DNA of 43,573 nucleotides from Rhodopirellula sp. (GTDB taxonomy: Bacteria > Planctomycetota > Planctomycetia > Pirellulales > Pirellulaceae): positions 1 to 43,573 of the forward strand of contig JAHELS010000030.1 in the NCBI GenBank assembly GCA_024644085.1, in the 5' to 3' direction. Positions 18,190-26,839 of the stretch are shown here, piece after piece. The notes beneath the pieces are model-generated. The model was not told the DNA's origin and made no database searches. It worked only from the letters and a program-made list of their open reading frames with translations. The stretch's first letter is position 1; each line of letters starts with the position of its first letter. Position numbers and translations under genes: made by a program.

Positions 18190-19018
18190 ATTCATCGGGA
18201 TCTTCGGCCAGTTCGCAGCAAAGAGTCCAGGCGACATCTCTTTGACCTGGGTCGAGGTTGGTATTGCCGCATCGCTGCTTGCGATCAACGCTGCCATTTC
18301 ACTCAAGCTTCGATTGGGGTTGGCCCGGCAGATCGTATGGAGCAGCGTCCGGATGACGATTCAGTTGGTGATTTTGGGCCTTGTCCTGAAACAGATCTTC
18401 GACATGCAGACGCCTGTTCCGGTGATGATCATGGCGGTGGCCATGACGGTCATAGCGGGCATTTCGGCGGTCCGTCGGATCGATCATCGGCACGGTTCGA
18501 TTTATCCATCCGCGATCTTTGCCGTTTGGGTCAGCACCTGGATCGTCACCGGTGTAACCATTCTGCTGATCGTACGGCCCCATCCGTGGCACAGCCCGCC
18601 AGTGTTGATTCCGCTGTTGGGGATGGTGCTTGGCAATTCGCTGACCGGCATTTCGTTGGGGATGGATCGATTCCTGGGCGAGCTGCGCAGCCGTCGCGGC
18701 GAGGTCGAAATGCGTTTGACCGTCGGAGCCACCCGCTGGGAAAGTTGCCGCGAATTGTTTGCCGGTGCGACGCGGACGTCGATGATTCCGATTCTCAATA
18801 CGATGTCCGTTGCCGGAATCGTCAGCATTCCAGGGATGATGACGGGACAACTTTTGGCCGGCGCACCACCGATCCAGGCGGTCCAGTACCAAATCATGAT
18901 CATGTTCGTGATCGCGGCCGCGATCGCATTGGGCGTGGTGATTGCACTCGCGCTGACGTTCCTGAAAGTCACCACCGTGGACCACCAGATCGATTGGGAC
19001 CAGATCACGGTGTTGTGA
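18182..19018 (+). CDS. fetB: ABC transporter permease, FetB/YbbM-like
   Basis: Membrane subunit partnering the preceding ATPase. The 278 residues contain about seven hydrophobic helices. The conserved UPF0014/FetB blocks are present: LRLGLARQIVWSSVRMTIQL, LLGMVLGNSLTGISLGMDR, EMRLTVGATRWES and the highly conserved SIPGMMTGQLLAGAPPIQAV. The pair is transcribed after hrpB with a two-base gap, so all three may form one operon. It converges with the minus-strand MBOAT gene across only 34 bases, with no visible terminator. Confidence 0.92.
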   Translation: MLEFIGIFGQFAAKSPGDISLTWVEVGIAASLLAINAAISLKLRLGLARQIVWSSVRMTIQLVILGLVLKQIFDMQTPVPVMIMAVAMTVIAGISAVRRIDHRHGSIYPSAIFAVWVSTWIVTGVTILLIVRPHPWHSPPVLIPLLGMVLGNSLTGISLGMDRFLGELRSRRGEVEMRLTVGATRWESCRELFAGATRTSMIPILNTMSVAGIVSIPGMMTGQLLAGAPPIQAVQYQIMIMFVIAAAIALGVVIALALTFLKVTTVDHQIDWDQITVL

Positions 19019-19052
19019 CCCCGTGTCGCGTCGGCGAACGAGGCCGCCATTG

Positions 19053-20438
19053 TTAGAACTGGAAATAAACGAAAGGTCGGAATCCGCGCGGAGCGTAGAG
19101 GACGAGCGCCCAGATCATGAGCGTCGTTGCGATCGGCGAATACCACGCAAAGCCCGGCAATCGCATCGCCGCTCGAAGCCGTGTTCGCCACGCCGCATGT
19201 TCAACTACAAGGCAAGCGAGCGCACCAATCACCAGAGGCGGATACCAATCGATCCCTGACTTGAGCGTAAACATTCCGGTAAGCACGGTCGCCGTGGTTT
19301 GCAAATCGGTGCTGCGAAACAGGACCCATCCGATGAGCACCACGGACATCGTCAGAGTCCAGCCCACGACGCGTGGTAATCCCACGTTGAAAACATCTTT
19401 GAGAAACCTCTCGATCGCCAATGCCAATCCGTGCCAGATTCCCCACAGCACAAACGTCCACGCCGCGCCATGCCATAAGCCGCCAAGGGTCATTGTGATC
19501 ATCAAGTTGCGATACGTCGCCAGCGGTCCGGTGCGGTTGCCGCCAAGGGCAAAAATATAAAGGTAGTCGCGCAGCCATCGCGAAAGCGTCATGTGCCAGC
19601 GGTGCCAGAACTCGGACATTGACGTCGCCAGATAGGGATGGCGAAAATTGACAGGGAATCGGTATCCGAGCATTTTCGCAGCGCCGATCGCGATGTCGCT
19701 GTAGCCGGAAAAGTCGTAGTAGATCTGTCCCGCGTAAGCGAATACCGCGATCCAGATCGTTACGCCGCTGTAGAGTTCCGGGCCAGCGAACACGACGTCG
19801 ACCGCTTCGCCAAGTCGATCTGCCAACAGCACTTTCTTGACCGCGCCACGCAGCATTTGTTGCGCACCACCGTAGAACCGCCGATTGCTCCACGCTGGAA
19901 CGGACGAGAGTTGCGGCAGCAATTCCCTCGCACGTACGATCGGCCCGGCAACCAGCTGAGGAAAAAAGGCGACATACAGTGCGAAGTCGAGAAATCGATT
20001 GACCGGTTTCAACAGCCCGCGATACACATCCATCGTGTAACTCAGAGTCTGGAACGTGTAGAAGGAGATACCAACGGGCAATATGATCTCGAGCGTTTCG
20101 CCGCTGAGTCCCATCGATTCAATCAGCGGGCGAGCCGAATCGATGAAGAAATTGAAGTACTTGAAGAACCCCAGGACGCCCAGATTCACCGCGAGACTCA
20201 CCGCCAGCAGTCCCCGCTGCACACCACGGTGCTGTGAATCGTCGATCAAGCGGGCGACGAAATAATCAACGACCGTTGAAAGGACGAGCAGGCCGCAGAA
20301 TCGGTAATCCCAGTAGGCGTAGAAGTAGTAACTCGCCAGCAACAGCAGCGAGTTGCGCCACACCCGTTCACGGCAAAGCCACGCCGCAGCCAACACGACC
20401 AGGAAGAAGATCGGAAACTCGAGCTGGGTGAAGAGCAT
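19053..20438 (-). CDS. MBOAT-family O-acyltransferase (AlgI-like)
   Basis: Polytopic inner-membrane protein that moves acyl groups, usually acetyl, across the membrane for polysaccharide O-acetylation. The 461 residues have about ten hydrophobic segments. The AlgI-type landmarks LPVGISFYTFQTLSYTMDVY, FFPQLVAGPIVRA, SMSEFWHRWHMTLSRWLRDY and GGLWHGAAWTFVLWGIWHG are present, the last holding the putative catalytic His. It follows the SGNH gene after six bases on the same strand, a classic pairing of a membrane acyl exporter with a periplasmic acyl handler. The modified polymer is unknown. Confidence 0.93.
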   Translation of the reverse strand: MLFTQLEFPIFFLVVLAAAWLCRERVWRNSLLLLASYYFYAYWDYRFCGLLVLSTVVDYFVARLIDDSQHRGVQRGLLAVSLAVNLGVLGFFKYFNFFIDSARPLIESMGLSGETLEIILPVGISFYTFQTLSYTMDVYRGLLKPVNRFLDFALYVAFFPQLVAGPIVRARELLPQLSSVPAWSNRRFYGGAQQMLRGAVKKVLLADRLGEAVDVVFAGPELYSGVTIWIAVFAYAGQIYYDFSGYSDIAIGAAKMLGYRFPVNFRHPYLATSMSEFWHRWHMTLSRWLRDYLYIFALGGNRTGPLATYRNLMITMTLGGLWHGAAWTFVLWGIWHGLALAIERFLKDVFNVGLPRVVGWTLTMSVVLIGWVLFRSTDLQTTATVLTGMFTLKSGIDWYPPLVIGALACLVVEHAAWRTRLRAAMRLPGFAWYSPIATTLMIWALVLYAPRGFRPFVYFQF

Positions 20439-20444
20439 GCGTTG

Positions 20445-21503
20445 TCATCGCTCCTGCTTGCCCGCGGTTTCGACTGCTTCGACCAATAACTCCGCGACCG
20501 CAGCATTGCCTGCGGCATTCAAGTGGCCGTTGCCGATCACGCCGTTGTGGAAACCGTGGGGCCAGCTCCCCTGGCGCGCCCGGTCGCGCAGGCTGGGACG
20601 GGCGTCAACGACGATTAGACCGATTGATTTCGCAGCAGCTGACATCGCGGCAAATTCGGCCTCGTGCGGATCATCCATGATCACGCGTCCTCGATAGATT
20701 TGCGGAACGATCGGCGCATACAGGATCACAATCGGCAACTCGGATGCGCTTCGGACAGCAAGCAACGATCGCGACCAATCCGCAGTCCGCACACCCCACG
20801 TCGGCGCATCGAGCGGTGCACCAGCGCCTGGTTCCGCCTCGGAGGAGTCTGCGTCTTTGGTAACCGGCCCCAAAGTGAATCGCAGTTCCCGGCGTGTTGT
20901 CCCATCCGACTCGGTCAACACATGTCGGGCCGCCTGGATCACGAATGCGGGAAGCCTTGCCGCAATCGCTGCGTTGGCCTGGGCGATGTCGCCCGGATCG
21001 GGTGGGTCGACCGGCGCGCCGGTTGCCGCGCTCAAGTCGGGCAGATCGACGATCAAAAAGGCGTGCATGTCGATCCCGAGTTCGGTTTCGACCTTGGGCA
21101 TTTGCGTGACCCAATCCGCGGCGTCCTCTCCGCTGCGTGCCAGTGGGAAAACCTGGCACTCGCCAATCTGTTCGGTTTGGGCGAAAAGTTTTTCCCGATC
21201 GCTGACGCAGACTCCCTCGGCCTGGGAATCACCCCAAAGTGCGATCCGGGGCCCGCCGTCAGCATTCGATTGAAGCGACGTTTTGCCGGGCATTCCAAGG
21301 GGGCCGATCCTGGAATCTGCGTAGCCTTCGCTCCGCCACCGATAAAGGCTCTCGGGCGGCAAGGTCCATACGCCGCGGGTCGAATCAGGGCGCAGCGGCA
21401 GGTAGCTGCGCACGAACAGCGGCGAGGTGAAAGCGATCGCCGCCGTTGCCGTGACCGCTCCGACGAACCAGATCGCGATCAGCCGTCGAGCGGTCGAATT
21501 CAT
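20445..21503 (-). CDS. Membrane-anchored SGNH-hydrolase-like protein (AlgX/AlgJ/PatB-like role)
   Basis: Probable extracytoplasmic partner of the MBOAT protein. The 352 residues begin with an uncleaved-looking membrane anchor (about 8-30). The SGNH block I is RIALWGDSQAEG with GDSQ at 91-94, and the C-terminal NGHLNAAGNAAVAELL fits the block V histidine region. The middle is Asp/Pro-rich. GDSQ replaces GDSL, as in many MBOAT-linked SGNH proteins. It lies immediately upstream of the MBOAT gene (6-base gap), supporting joint action in O-acetylation of a cell-surface polymer. Assignment to AlgX, AlgJ or PatB cannot be made from sequence alone. Confidence 0.8.
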   Translation of the reverse strand: MNSTARRLIAIWFVGAVTATAAIAFTSPLFVRSYLPLRPDSTRGVWTLPPESLYRWRSEGYADSRIGPLGMPGKTSLQSNADGGPRIALWGDSQAEGVCVSDREKLFAQTEQIGECQVFPLARSGEDAADWVTQMPKVETELGIDMHAFLIVDLPDLSAATGAPVDPPDPGDIAQANAAIAARLPAFVIQAARHVLTESDGTTRRELRFTLGPVTKDADSSEAEPGAGAPLDAPTWGVRTADWSRSLLAVRSASELPIVILYAPIVPQIYRGRVIMDDPHEAEFAAMSAAAKSIGLIVVDARPSLRDRARQGSWPHGFHNGVIGNGHLNAAGNAAVAELLVEAVETAGKQER

Positions 21504-21525
21504 GGCATGCGGAGTCGCGGCGGAT

Positions 21526-21957
21526 TCATTCTTCAGTGACTCGGACGGTTTCCATCACATCACCGCGGGCAATGGAGTCCACGACCTCCTGGCCCTCGAT
21601 CACCTTTCCAAAGACGCTGTGTTTTCCGTCCAGGTGCGGACAGGCGACGTGCGTGATGAAGAATTGCGACCCGTTCGTATTGGGTCCCGCATTGGCCATC
21701 GACAAGACTCCCGGCCCGTCATGCCGAAGATCATCGTCGAACTCATCCTCGAACTTGTAACCTGGTCCACCCGTGCCGGTGCCTTCCGGGCAACCGCCCT
21801 GGACCATGAAGTTGTCGATGACCCGGTGAAACGTCAGCCCGTCGTAGTAGTTTTTCTCACAAAGCTTCTCGAAATTTCCGACGGTGTTGGGGGTCTTTTT
21901 GTCGAACAGCTCGACACGGATCGTTCCCTTGTTGGTCTCGAACGTTGCTACTTTCAT
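21526..21957 (-). CDS. Peptidyl-prolyl cis-trans isomerase, cyclophilin type (cytoplasmic)
   Basis: Catalyses proline isomerisation in folding proteins. The start ATG 21957-21955 gives 143 residues beginning [18 protein letters not shown] with no signal peptide, so it is cytoplasmic. Cyclophilin blocks are [39 protein letters not shown] (the NGSQFF motif) and [15 protein letters not shown]; active-site Arg, Phe and Gln are all present. An upstream in-frame extension looks non-coding. Its start codon overlaps no neighbour; a 67-base gap separates it from the following minus-strand gene upstream. Confidence 0.95.
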   Translation of the reverse strand: MKVATFETNKGTIRVELFDKKTPNTVGNFEKLCEKNYYDGLTFHRVIDNFMVQGGCPEGTGTGGPGYKFEDEFDDDLRHDGPGVLSMANAGPNTNGSQFFITHVACPHLDGKHSVFGKVIEGQEVVDSIARGDVMETVRVTEE

Positions 21958-22024
21958 TGAGTTCGCTTTCAGCAAAAGGTGAATGATTGTTTGATTGAGT
22001 TTTCGTGATTCCGGATCGAGTGGG

Positions 22025-22621
22025 CTACGGTGCCGCGCTCTCGTTCGTCGGGTCGTCACTTGCGGCGGGTTGTTCGTCGAGTTCCATCACGGAGCCGTGG
22101 TCAAATTCGATGTCCAGGTCCAGGTCTTCCAGTTTCAGATTCTCAAGGTCCTCGAATTCGTCACGGTCGATGGTCACCGCATGGCGTGAGCCATCGGGCA
22201 TGACCAGTGTTGCCGATCCAATTTCGGTGCCGTCGCCGGCGCGGTCCTGACGCACCAACAGCGTCCCACTTCCTTTGGATCCTTTGATCTCAAATGCGAA
22301 TGGCGATTCTTCGCCCTGCTCTTCGGCTTTCTGCGCTTCGCGAAATGTCGCAGTCCAGCTGACATCCAACGATTCAATCTCGCCAATGTGTTCTTCGATC
22401 ACCGGATTGCCGGCGAGTTGTTGCTCGTACTCGGAAGCCAGAACACCGAGACCGAACTGGGTCATCAGCGCACCGCCTCCGCAACACACCAGAACGCTTA
22501 GCAGCCCCACGATTCCGCAGCCCAGCAGGCATCCCTTTCCGCCTTTCTTGGCGGTTGGGCTTTGCGCATAGCCTTGATCATTCTGGTGATCGTCGAACGG
22601 GTTGTTGGGATTCATCGACAT
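22025..22621 (-). CDS. Single-pass membrane protein with a possible Coa1-like domain
   Basis: The start ATG 22621-22619, preceded by GAGGATG, gives 198 residues. Residues 1-28 are Asn/Asp/Gln-rich and polar. Residues about 32-55 form one transmembrane helix with an unusual Gly/Cys-rich N-terminal half ([11 protein letters not shown] then VCCGGG). The outer part (60-150) has [18 protein letters not shown] and a later strand ending [11 protein letters not shown]. That pattern recalls the cytochrome-oxidase-assembly Coa1/Tim21-like fold seen in some bacterial proteins, a tentative resemblance. The last 50 residues are strongly acidic (repeated Glu/Asp-Leu). Function unknown. It is upstream of the cyclophilin gene on the same strand. 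Confidence 0.7.
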   Translation of the reverse strand: MSMNPNNPFDDHQNDQGYAQSPTAKKGGKGCLLGCGIVGLLSVLVCCGGGALMTQFGLGVLASEYEQQLAGNPVIEEHIGEIESLDVSWTATFREAQKAEEQGEESPFAFEIKGSKGSGTLLVRQDRAGDGTEIGSATLVMPDGSRHAVTIDRDEFEDLENLKLEDLDLDIEFDHGSVMELDEQPAASDDPTNESAAP

Positions 22622-22957
22622 GAAGTCATCCTCCGTGGATCCTGCGTTTCGCCATTGTCGACCCCCATTCGATTTCCCAGCACCGTGTCGACAGTTGCAA
22701 AGACGGTTTCCCGTGTGGTCGCTGGGCGAATCATCACTACGCTGAAAATCGCTTGGTTCAGGGCGGCAACCGCGTCGCGTGACATTGAAACAAGTTTGTT
22801 TCCTCGCGGCCACCGGCGACGACCGGGGTGGGTACATTAGAGCGGTGTCGTGAGAGATGTCATAGTCCGGCCTGTCGCTCCTGTTTGCTGCTCCACGACC
22901 ACATTTTGCTGCTCGACGACCACATTCTGCCCCTGCTTCCACATGCTGCGAGTTGCC
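22622..22957. other. Divergent promoter region with a 21-nt direct repeat
   Basis: This 336-base spacer separates a minus-strand membrane-protein gene from the plus-strand HEAT-repeat gene. It contains a 21-base tandem duplication (22886-22906 and 22907-22927, listed separately). No -35/-10 pair stands out. The plus-strand frame that runs through it (from 22850) is Cys/Thr/Phe-rich and looks non-coding. Confidence 0.5.
22886..22927 (+). repeat. Two 21-nt tandem units upstream of the HEAT-repeat gene
   Basis: Unit one (22886-22906) and unit two (22907-22927) share the core CGACCACATT and differ at only two positions (C/G in CTCSACG and the last base). A degenerate third copy may follow to about 22948. 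The pair ends 30 bases before the start codon at 22958. Confidence 0.8.
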
Positions 22958-23548
22958 ATGAATCGATTTGCTTTACCGTTGGCGTACCTGTTGTTTTGCA
23001 CGAGCATTTTCGCTGCGGATGATGAAAATCGGATCGCCGGAAAAAGTGTCGATGATTATTCGGCGCAGCTGGACGACGACGATCGTGTCGTTCGGCTGAG
23101 GGCCGCCCGGTCACTCGGTGCGTTCGGCGCGTCGGCAGGAGCCGCACTTCGCGAATCGCTTGATCACAAGGATGCCGCGATTCGGTACATCGCCGCAGTG
23201 CACCTGGGAAACATTGGTGGTAAATCGCTCGAGCAATCGACCGCGCGGCTCAGGGTGCTGGCGAGTGATTCCGATTCATTGGCGGTTCGCATGGCCGCGT
23301 CGTATTCGCTCTGTCGCGCAGGCCAAGTGGAAAAACACTTGCCTGTGTTGATCGAGGCGCTTGAGTATCCCGAACGCGGAACCGCCTGCAGCGCCGCCGA
23401 ATTGATCGGCGCGGTCGGGCCGGATGCGGCCGCGGCGATCGGAGCATTGCAAGCGGTCTATGAGAAGAACAAACCAGGAGCCAAGGGAGGCGACTATCAC
23501 CGCGGTGGCGCCGCGATGAACGCGCTGCGAAAAATTCGCTCCGAATGA
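22958..23548 (+). CDS. Secreted HEAT-repeat protein
   Basis: The start ATG 22958 gives 196 residues with a signal peptide (MNRFALPLAYLLFCTSIFAA, cut near residue 20). The mature part consists of about four helical HEAT-like repeats. The recurring pattern Asp-x-x-x-Arg-x-x-Ala-Ala/Val-x-x-Leu-Gly occurs in VVRLRAARSLGAFG, AIRYIAAVHLGNIG, AVRMAASYSLCRAG and AACSAAELIGAVG-like segments. Such proteins are scaffolds; no catalytic motif is seen. The sulfatase gene starts 67 bases downstream on the same strand, so cotranscription is likely and a shared periplasmic role is possible. Confidence 0.8.
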   Translation: MNRFALPLAYLLFCTSIFAADDENRIAGKSVDDYSAQLDDDDRVVRLRAARSLGAFGASAGAALRESLDHKDAAIRYIAAVHLGNIGGKSLEQSTARLRVLASDSDSLAVRMAASYSLCRAGQVEKHLPVLIEALEYPERGTACSAAELIGAVGPDAAAAIGALQAVYEKNKPGAKGGDYHRGGAAMNALRKIRSE

Positions 23549-23615
23549 ACTCAGAAAGTTTCCAAACACGATGCTGCCAATCGAAAAAACCCGATTCACA
23601 GGTCCGGACATCCCG

Positions 23616-25304
23616 ATGAAGAAATTGCGGTCGACCCTTGGTATCCACGCTGTTGTGCTGCCAGTCCTCTCGGTGCTCCCAGTGCTCCCGGCGCTCCCTG
23701 TGCTCTCGGCGCTCCCAGTGCTCTCGGTGCTCGCAGCGTTCGCAGCGTTCGCGACCTGTGCGTTTCACGCGTCGGCCGACGACCGTCCGAATATCTTGTG
23801 GATCAGCTGCGAGGATATTTCGCCGAATCTTGGTTGCTACGATGACCCCCACGCGATCACGCCCAATCTTGATCAACTGGCTTCCGAGGGCGTGCGATTC
23901 ACCCGCGCTTTCACTCCCGCAGGGGTTTGCGCGGTGGTGCGCAGCGGGGTGATCACCGGGATTTACCCGCCGTCGATCGGTTCGCAACACATGCGGAGCA
24001 GGATCGTCCCGCCCCCGGAGGTGAAAGCGTTTCCGGAGTTGTTGCGTGCCGCCGGTTACTTCACCACCAACCGCAGTAAAACGGACTATCAATTCGAGCC
24101 GACGCCGAGCATTTGGGATCGCCAGGGGAACAACCACCAGGATTGGCGGGAACGTTCCGATCCCGACCAACCATTCTTCGCTGTGATCAACATCACGGTC
24201 TGTCATGAAAGCCAGATACGTCACGGCGAGGATCAGCACCGGAAAGTAATCGAGTCGATCGGCAAGGACAGCAAGCGGGACCCCGACCAGGTCGCCGATA
24301 CCTTGCCCGAGTATTTGCCCAACACCCCGGCAACGCGGAAAAACTGGGCCTGGTACCACGACAACATCACCTTGATGGACAAGATGGCTGGCGAAGCGTT
24401 ACGACGACTCGAAGAAGACGGATTGGCCGACAATACACTCGTGGTGTTTTGGAGTGATCATGGAATGGGGATGCCGCGTGGCAAACGTTGGATCTACGAC
24501 AGCGGCACGTTGATTCCGATGATCGTGCGGTGGCCCGGCCATCTCAAACCTCAAACCGTGCGTAAGGACCTGGCCTCCGTGATCGATCTGCCGCCCACGA
24601 TGTTGTCCCTCGCCGGCGTAGAAGTACCGCGGTACATGCAGGGCCGTGTACTCATTGGAAAGGAGAGGGGCGACGAACCTCCGTATCTTTTCTTTCATCG
24701 CGACCGAATGGACGAAGTCTACGAGCTGCAGCGAGGTGCGCGGGATCGACGCTGGAAGTACATACGCAATTTCGAGCCGGAAAAGACATACGCTCAGCGG
24801 CTCGATTACATGGACGCGATGCCGGCGATGCAGGATTGGCGGCGTCTGGCCGCGGCAGATCGTCTCAGCGGCGGACAGAAAAACTGGTTCGTCGTCCCAA
24901 AACCGATCGAGGAACTGTACGACACGCGAAAAGATCCGTGGGAGTTGAATAATTTGGCGTTGGATCCGCAGTACACCGAAAGATTGAGCCGAATGCGAGC
25001 GGCCACCGAGGTGTGGCAGCAGCGGATTGGCGATACCGGGATGGTGCCCGAGGCGGTGTTGATGGAAGAAATGAAGCCTGGCGGCGAAGTATTGGAAACT
25101 CAACCGCCGACAATCGCCAATGTTGGCGACATGATCACCCTTGCTTGCGCGACGGAGGGTTCATCGATCGTCTACCAGACGCTCGCACAGGGTAAGTGGA
25201 GCGATTGGAAACTGTATACGAAGTCGTTCCGGCATTCCGGCGCGGTCAAAACGAAGGCAAGTCGGCTTGGTTATCGCGATAGCAAGGTGATCGAGTCGCA
25301 GTGA
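23616..25304 (+). CDS. Sulfatase (arylsulfatase / N-sulfoglucosamine sulfohydrolase-like), altered maturation motif
   Basis: Secreted sulfate-ester hydrolase family, used by planctomycetes on sulfated polysaccharides. The start ATG 23616 gives 562 residues. The signal peptide has a long hydrophobic core built of three-residue units (13-46) from 9-nt DNA repeats. Family blocks are NILWISCEDISPNLGCYDD (metal-binding acids 66-67), TPNLDQLASEGVRFTRAF, SDHGMGMPRGKRWIYDSG and the tail ELYDTRKDPWELNNLA. The maturation site reads Cys105-Ala-Val-Val-Arg109, so the Pro of the consensus C-x-P-x-R is replaced by Val. Formylglycine conversion may therefore be weak or absent; the other sulfatase blocks look intact. 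No sulfatase-modifying enzyme gene is adjacent. Confidence 0.92.
   Translation: MKKLRSTLGIHAVVLPVLSVLPVLPALPVLSALPVLSVLAAFAAFATCAFHASADDRPNILWISCEDISPNLGCYDDPHAITPNLDQLASEGVRFTRAFTPAGVCAVVRSGVITGIYPPSIGSQHMRSRIVPPPEVKAFPELLRAAGYFTTNRSKTDYQFEPTPSIWDRQGNNHQDWRERSDPDQPFFAVINITVCHESQIRHGEDQHRKVIESIGKDSKRDPDQVADTLPEYLPNTPATRKNWAWYHDNITLMDKMAGEALRRLEEDGLADNTLVVFWSDHGMGMPRGKRWIYDSGTLIPMIVRWPGHLKPQTVRKDLASVIDLPPTMLSLAGVEVPRYMQGRVLIGKERGDEPPYLFFHRDRMDEVYELQRGARDRRWKYIRNFEPEKTYAQRLDYMDAMPAMQDWRRLAAADRLSGGQKNWFVVPKPIEELYDTRKDPWELNNLALDPQYTERLSRMRAATEVWQQRIGDTGMVPEAVLMEEMKPGGEVLETQPPTIANVGDMITLACATEGSSIVYQTLAQGKWSDWKLYTKSFRHSGAVKTKASRLGYRDSKVIESQ
23655..23753 (+). repeat. 9-nt tandem repeats encoding the sulfatase signal-peptide core
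   Basis: About eleven 9-base units of the form GYGCTCYCN or close variants (later GCAGCGTTC-type) encode successive Val/Ala-Leu/Phe-Pro/Ser/Ala triplets. They form nearly all the hydrophobic core of the signal peptide. The unit keeps frame, so slippage would change signal-peptide length rather than break the gene. Confidence 0.85.
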
Positions 25305-25629
25305 CGCGAAGAAACGGGTCCGCCGAGGGGGGAGGCAAAAATCGGGGCTTGCCGATCGGGTTTGCCGCAGTCGCCACGTTGACTCTTTCGCTGCGCCAGA
25401 ATTTGGTTATTTTGGAAGGCGTCCGAGAGTTCAGTCCGATTGATGTCGGAGCTGTCTCCTCTGGTTGACCCGTCCGTTCGGCGACAGCTGGTTCAGGGTG
25501 GTGGTAGGTAGAATTGCGTAGGAAGTTTTCGAAAGTATTTGACAATTCAAAAGGCGTTCTTGTTGACCCATGCCGGGGAACGACGCCGTGGTCAACTCGT
25601 ATTCAGATTCATTAGGGGGAATCGATTTC
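25305..25629. other. glnA upstream region with two spaced inverted repeats
   Basis: This 325-base spacer lies between the sulfatase and glnA genes. AGCTGTC (25450-25456) has its complement GACAGCT at 25483-25489, and GTTGACC (25562-25568) has GGTCAAC at 25590-25596, ending 33 bases before the start. Either could be an operator or an RNA stem. A TTGACA-like hexamer is at 25539-25544, but no matching -10 box was found. No terminator with a T-run follows the sulfatase gene. Confidence 0.45.
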
Positions 25630-26658
25630 ATGACCAAGTGCAAGTTGGAGTATGTTTGGCTCGACGGCTATCAGCCCACCCAAAGCCTGCGAAGCAAGAC
25701 AAAGATCGTTGACGATTTCAGTGGCAAGATCGAAGACGCACCGGTTTGGGGTTTCGATGGATCCTCCACGGAGCAGGCGCCTGGTGGATCGAGCGACTGT
25801 TTGCTCAAGCCCGTTTTCGTCTGTCCCGATCCCGGCCGTCTCGGCGGCAACGGATTTTTGGTGATGTGCGAGGTGCTCGGTCCCGATGGCGAGCCGCATA
25901 AGAGCAATGGGCGCGCAACGATCCAAGATGATGACAATGATTTCTGGTTCGGTTTCGAGCAGGAATACACGATTTGGGATCCCGAGATCAACAAGCCGAT
26001 CGGTTTCCCGGCCGAAGGCTTCCCCGGACCTCAGGGTCCCTACTACTGCAGCGTCGGTCACGGCAAGGCGGTGGGGCGCGAAATCGTCGAAGAGCATCTC
26101 GAACTGTGCCTGCAGGCCGGTCTGAATGTCGAAGGCATCAATGCCGAAGTCATGATGGGCCAGTGGGAATTTCAGGTTTTCGCCAAAGGTGCCGAAGAGG
26201 CGGGCGACCAGGTCTGGATTGCTCGCTACCTGCTCGAGCGGGTGGCCGAACGATACGAAATGTCGATCAACTGGCACTGCAAGCCGGTCAAGGGTGACTG
26301 GAACGGCAGCGGCATGCACGCAAACTTCTCCAACACGATGTTGCGGACCTGCGGCAGCAAGGAAGTTTACGACGCGGTGTGCCAGGCGTTTGAGCCTCGT
26401 ATCAAGCACCACATCGATGTTTATGGTGCGGACAACGCCCAACGCTTGACCGGGCTCCACGAAACCCAGTCGATCGACATGTTCAGCTATGGTGTGTCGG
26501 ATCGCGGTGCTTCGATTCGCATCCCGATCTTCACCGTCGATCACGGTTGGAAGGGTTGGTTGGAAGATCGCCGCCCGGCGTCCAACGCTGATCCGTACAT
26601 GGTCGCAAGCGCGATCATCACGACAGTGAAAAACGCCAACATTTCGGTGCCCGCTTAA
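25630..26658 (+). CDS. glnII: Glutamine synthetase, type II (eukaryotic-like GSII)
   Basis: ATP-dependent condensation of glutamate and ammonia to glutamine. The start ATG 25630, preceded by AGGGGGAAT, gives 342 residues, the GSII size (type I has about 470, type III about 700). The GSII N terminus KLEYVWLDGYQPTQSLRSKT is followed by PVWGFDGSSTEQAPGGSSD. Next come the glutamate/metal block FGFEQEYT, NAEVMMGQWEFQV, and the ATP-site region NWHCKPVKGDWNGSGMHANF. The C-terminal block is RGASIRIP. GSII is typical of eukaryotes and a limited set of bacteria. A strong terminator follows 30 bases after the stop, so the gene is transcribed alone. Confidence 0.96.
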   Translation: MTKCKLEYVWLDGYQPTQSLRSKTKIVDDFSGKIEDAPVWGFDGSSTEQAPGGSSDCLLKPVFVCPDPGRLGGNGFLVMCEVLGPDGEPHKSNGRATIQDDDNDFWFGFEQEYTIWDPEINKPIGFPAEGFPGPQGPYYCSVGHGKAVGREIVEEHLELCLQAGLNVEGINAEVMMGQWEFQVFAKGAEEAGDQVWIARYLLERVAERYEMSINWHCKPVKGDWNGSGMHANFSNTMLRTCGSKEVYDAVCQAFEPRIKHHIDVYGADNAQRLTGLHETQSIDMFSYGVSDRGASIRIPIFTVDHGWKGWLEDRRPASNADPYMVASAIITTVKNANISVPA

Positions 26659-26688
26659 CGCGAGCAACATCGACGAGTCCGAATCTTG

Positions 26689-26723
26689 ACCCGGCAGTGC
26701 GATGGGCGCTGCCGGGTTTTTTT
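26689..26723 (+). terminator. Rho-independent terminator of glnII
   Basis: ACCCGGCAG (26689-26697) pairs with CTGCCGGGT (26709-26717). The stem extends inward through three more pairs (one T-G) to a 5-base loop, and seven Ts follow from 26717 to 26723. It lies 31 bases past the glnII stop. Confidence 0.95.
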
Positions 26724-26839
26724 ACGATCGCGCCCCCCTGCATGGCGGTCCGGTCGAGTGGGTCGCATCTCGGAAATGTTTCCGACCGCGAACCGATGCC
26801 TCATCAATACTCCATGCATTGAATTTCCATCGAGCAGTG

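Noticed and set aside
23250-24359. 369-codon minus-strand frame with His/Arg/Glu-rich repeats
   Set aside because: A shadow of the sulfatase and HEAT genes. The repeat look comes from the 9-nt repeats of the sulfatase signal peptide read on the other strand.
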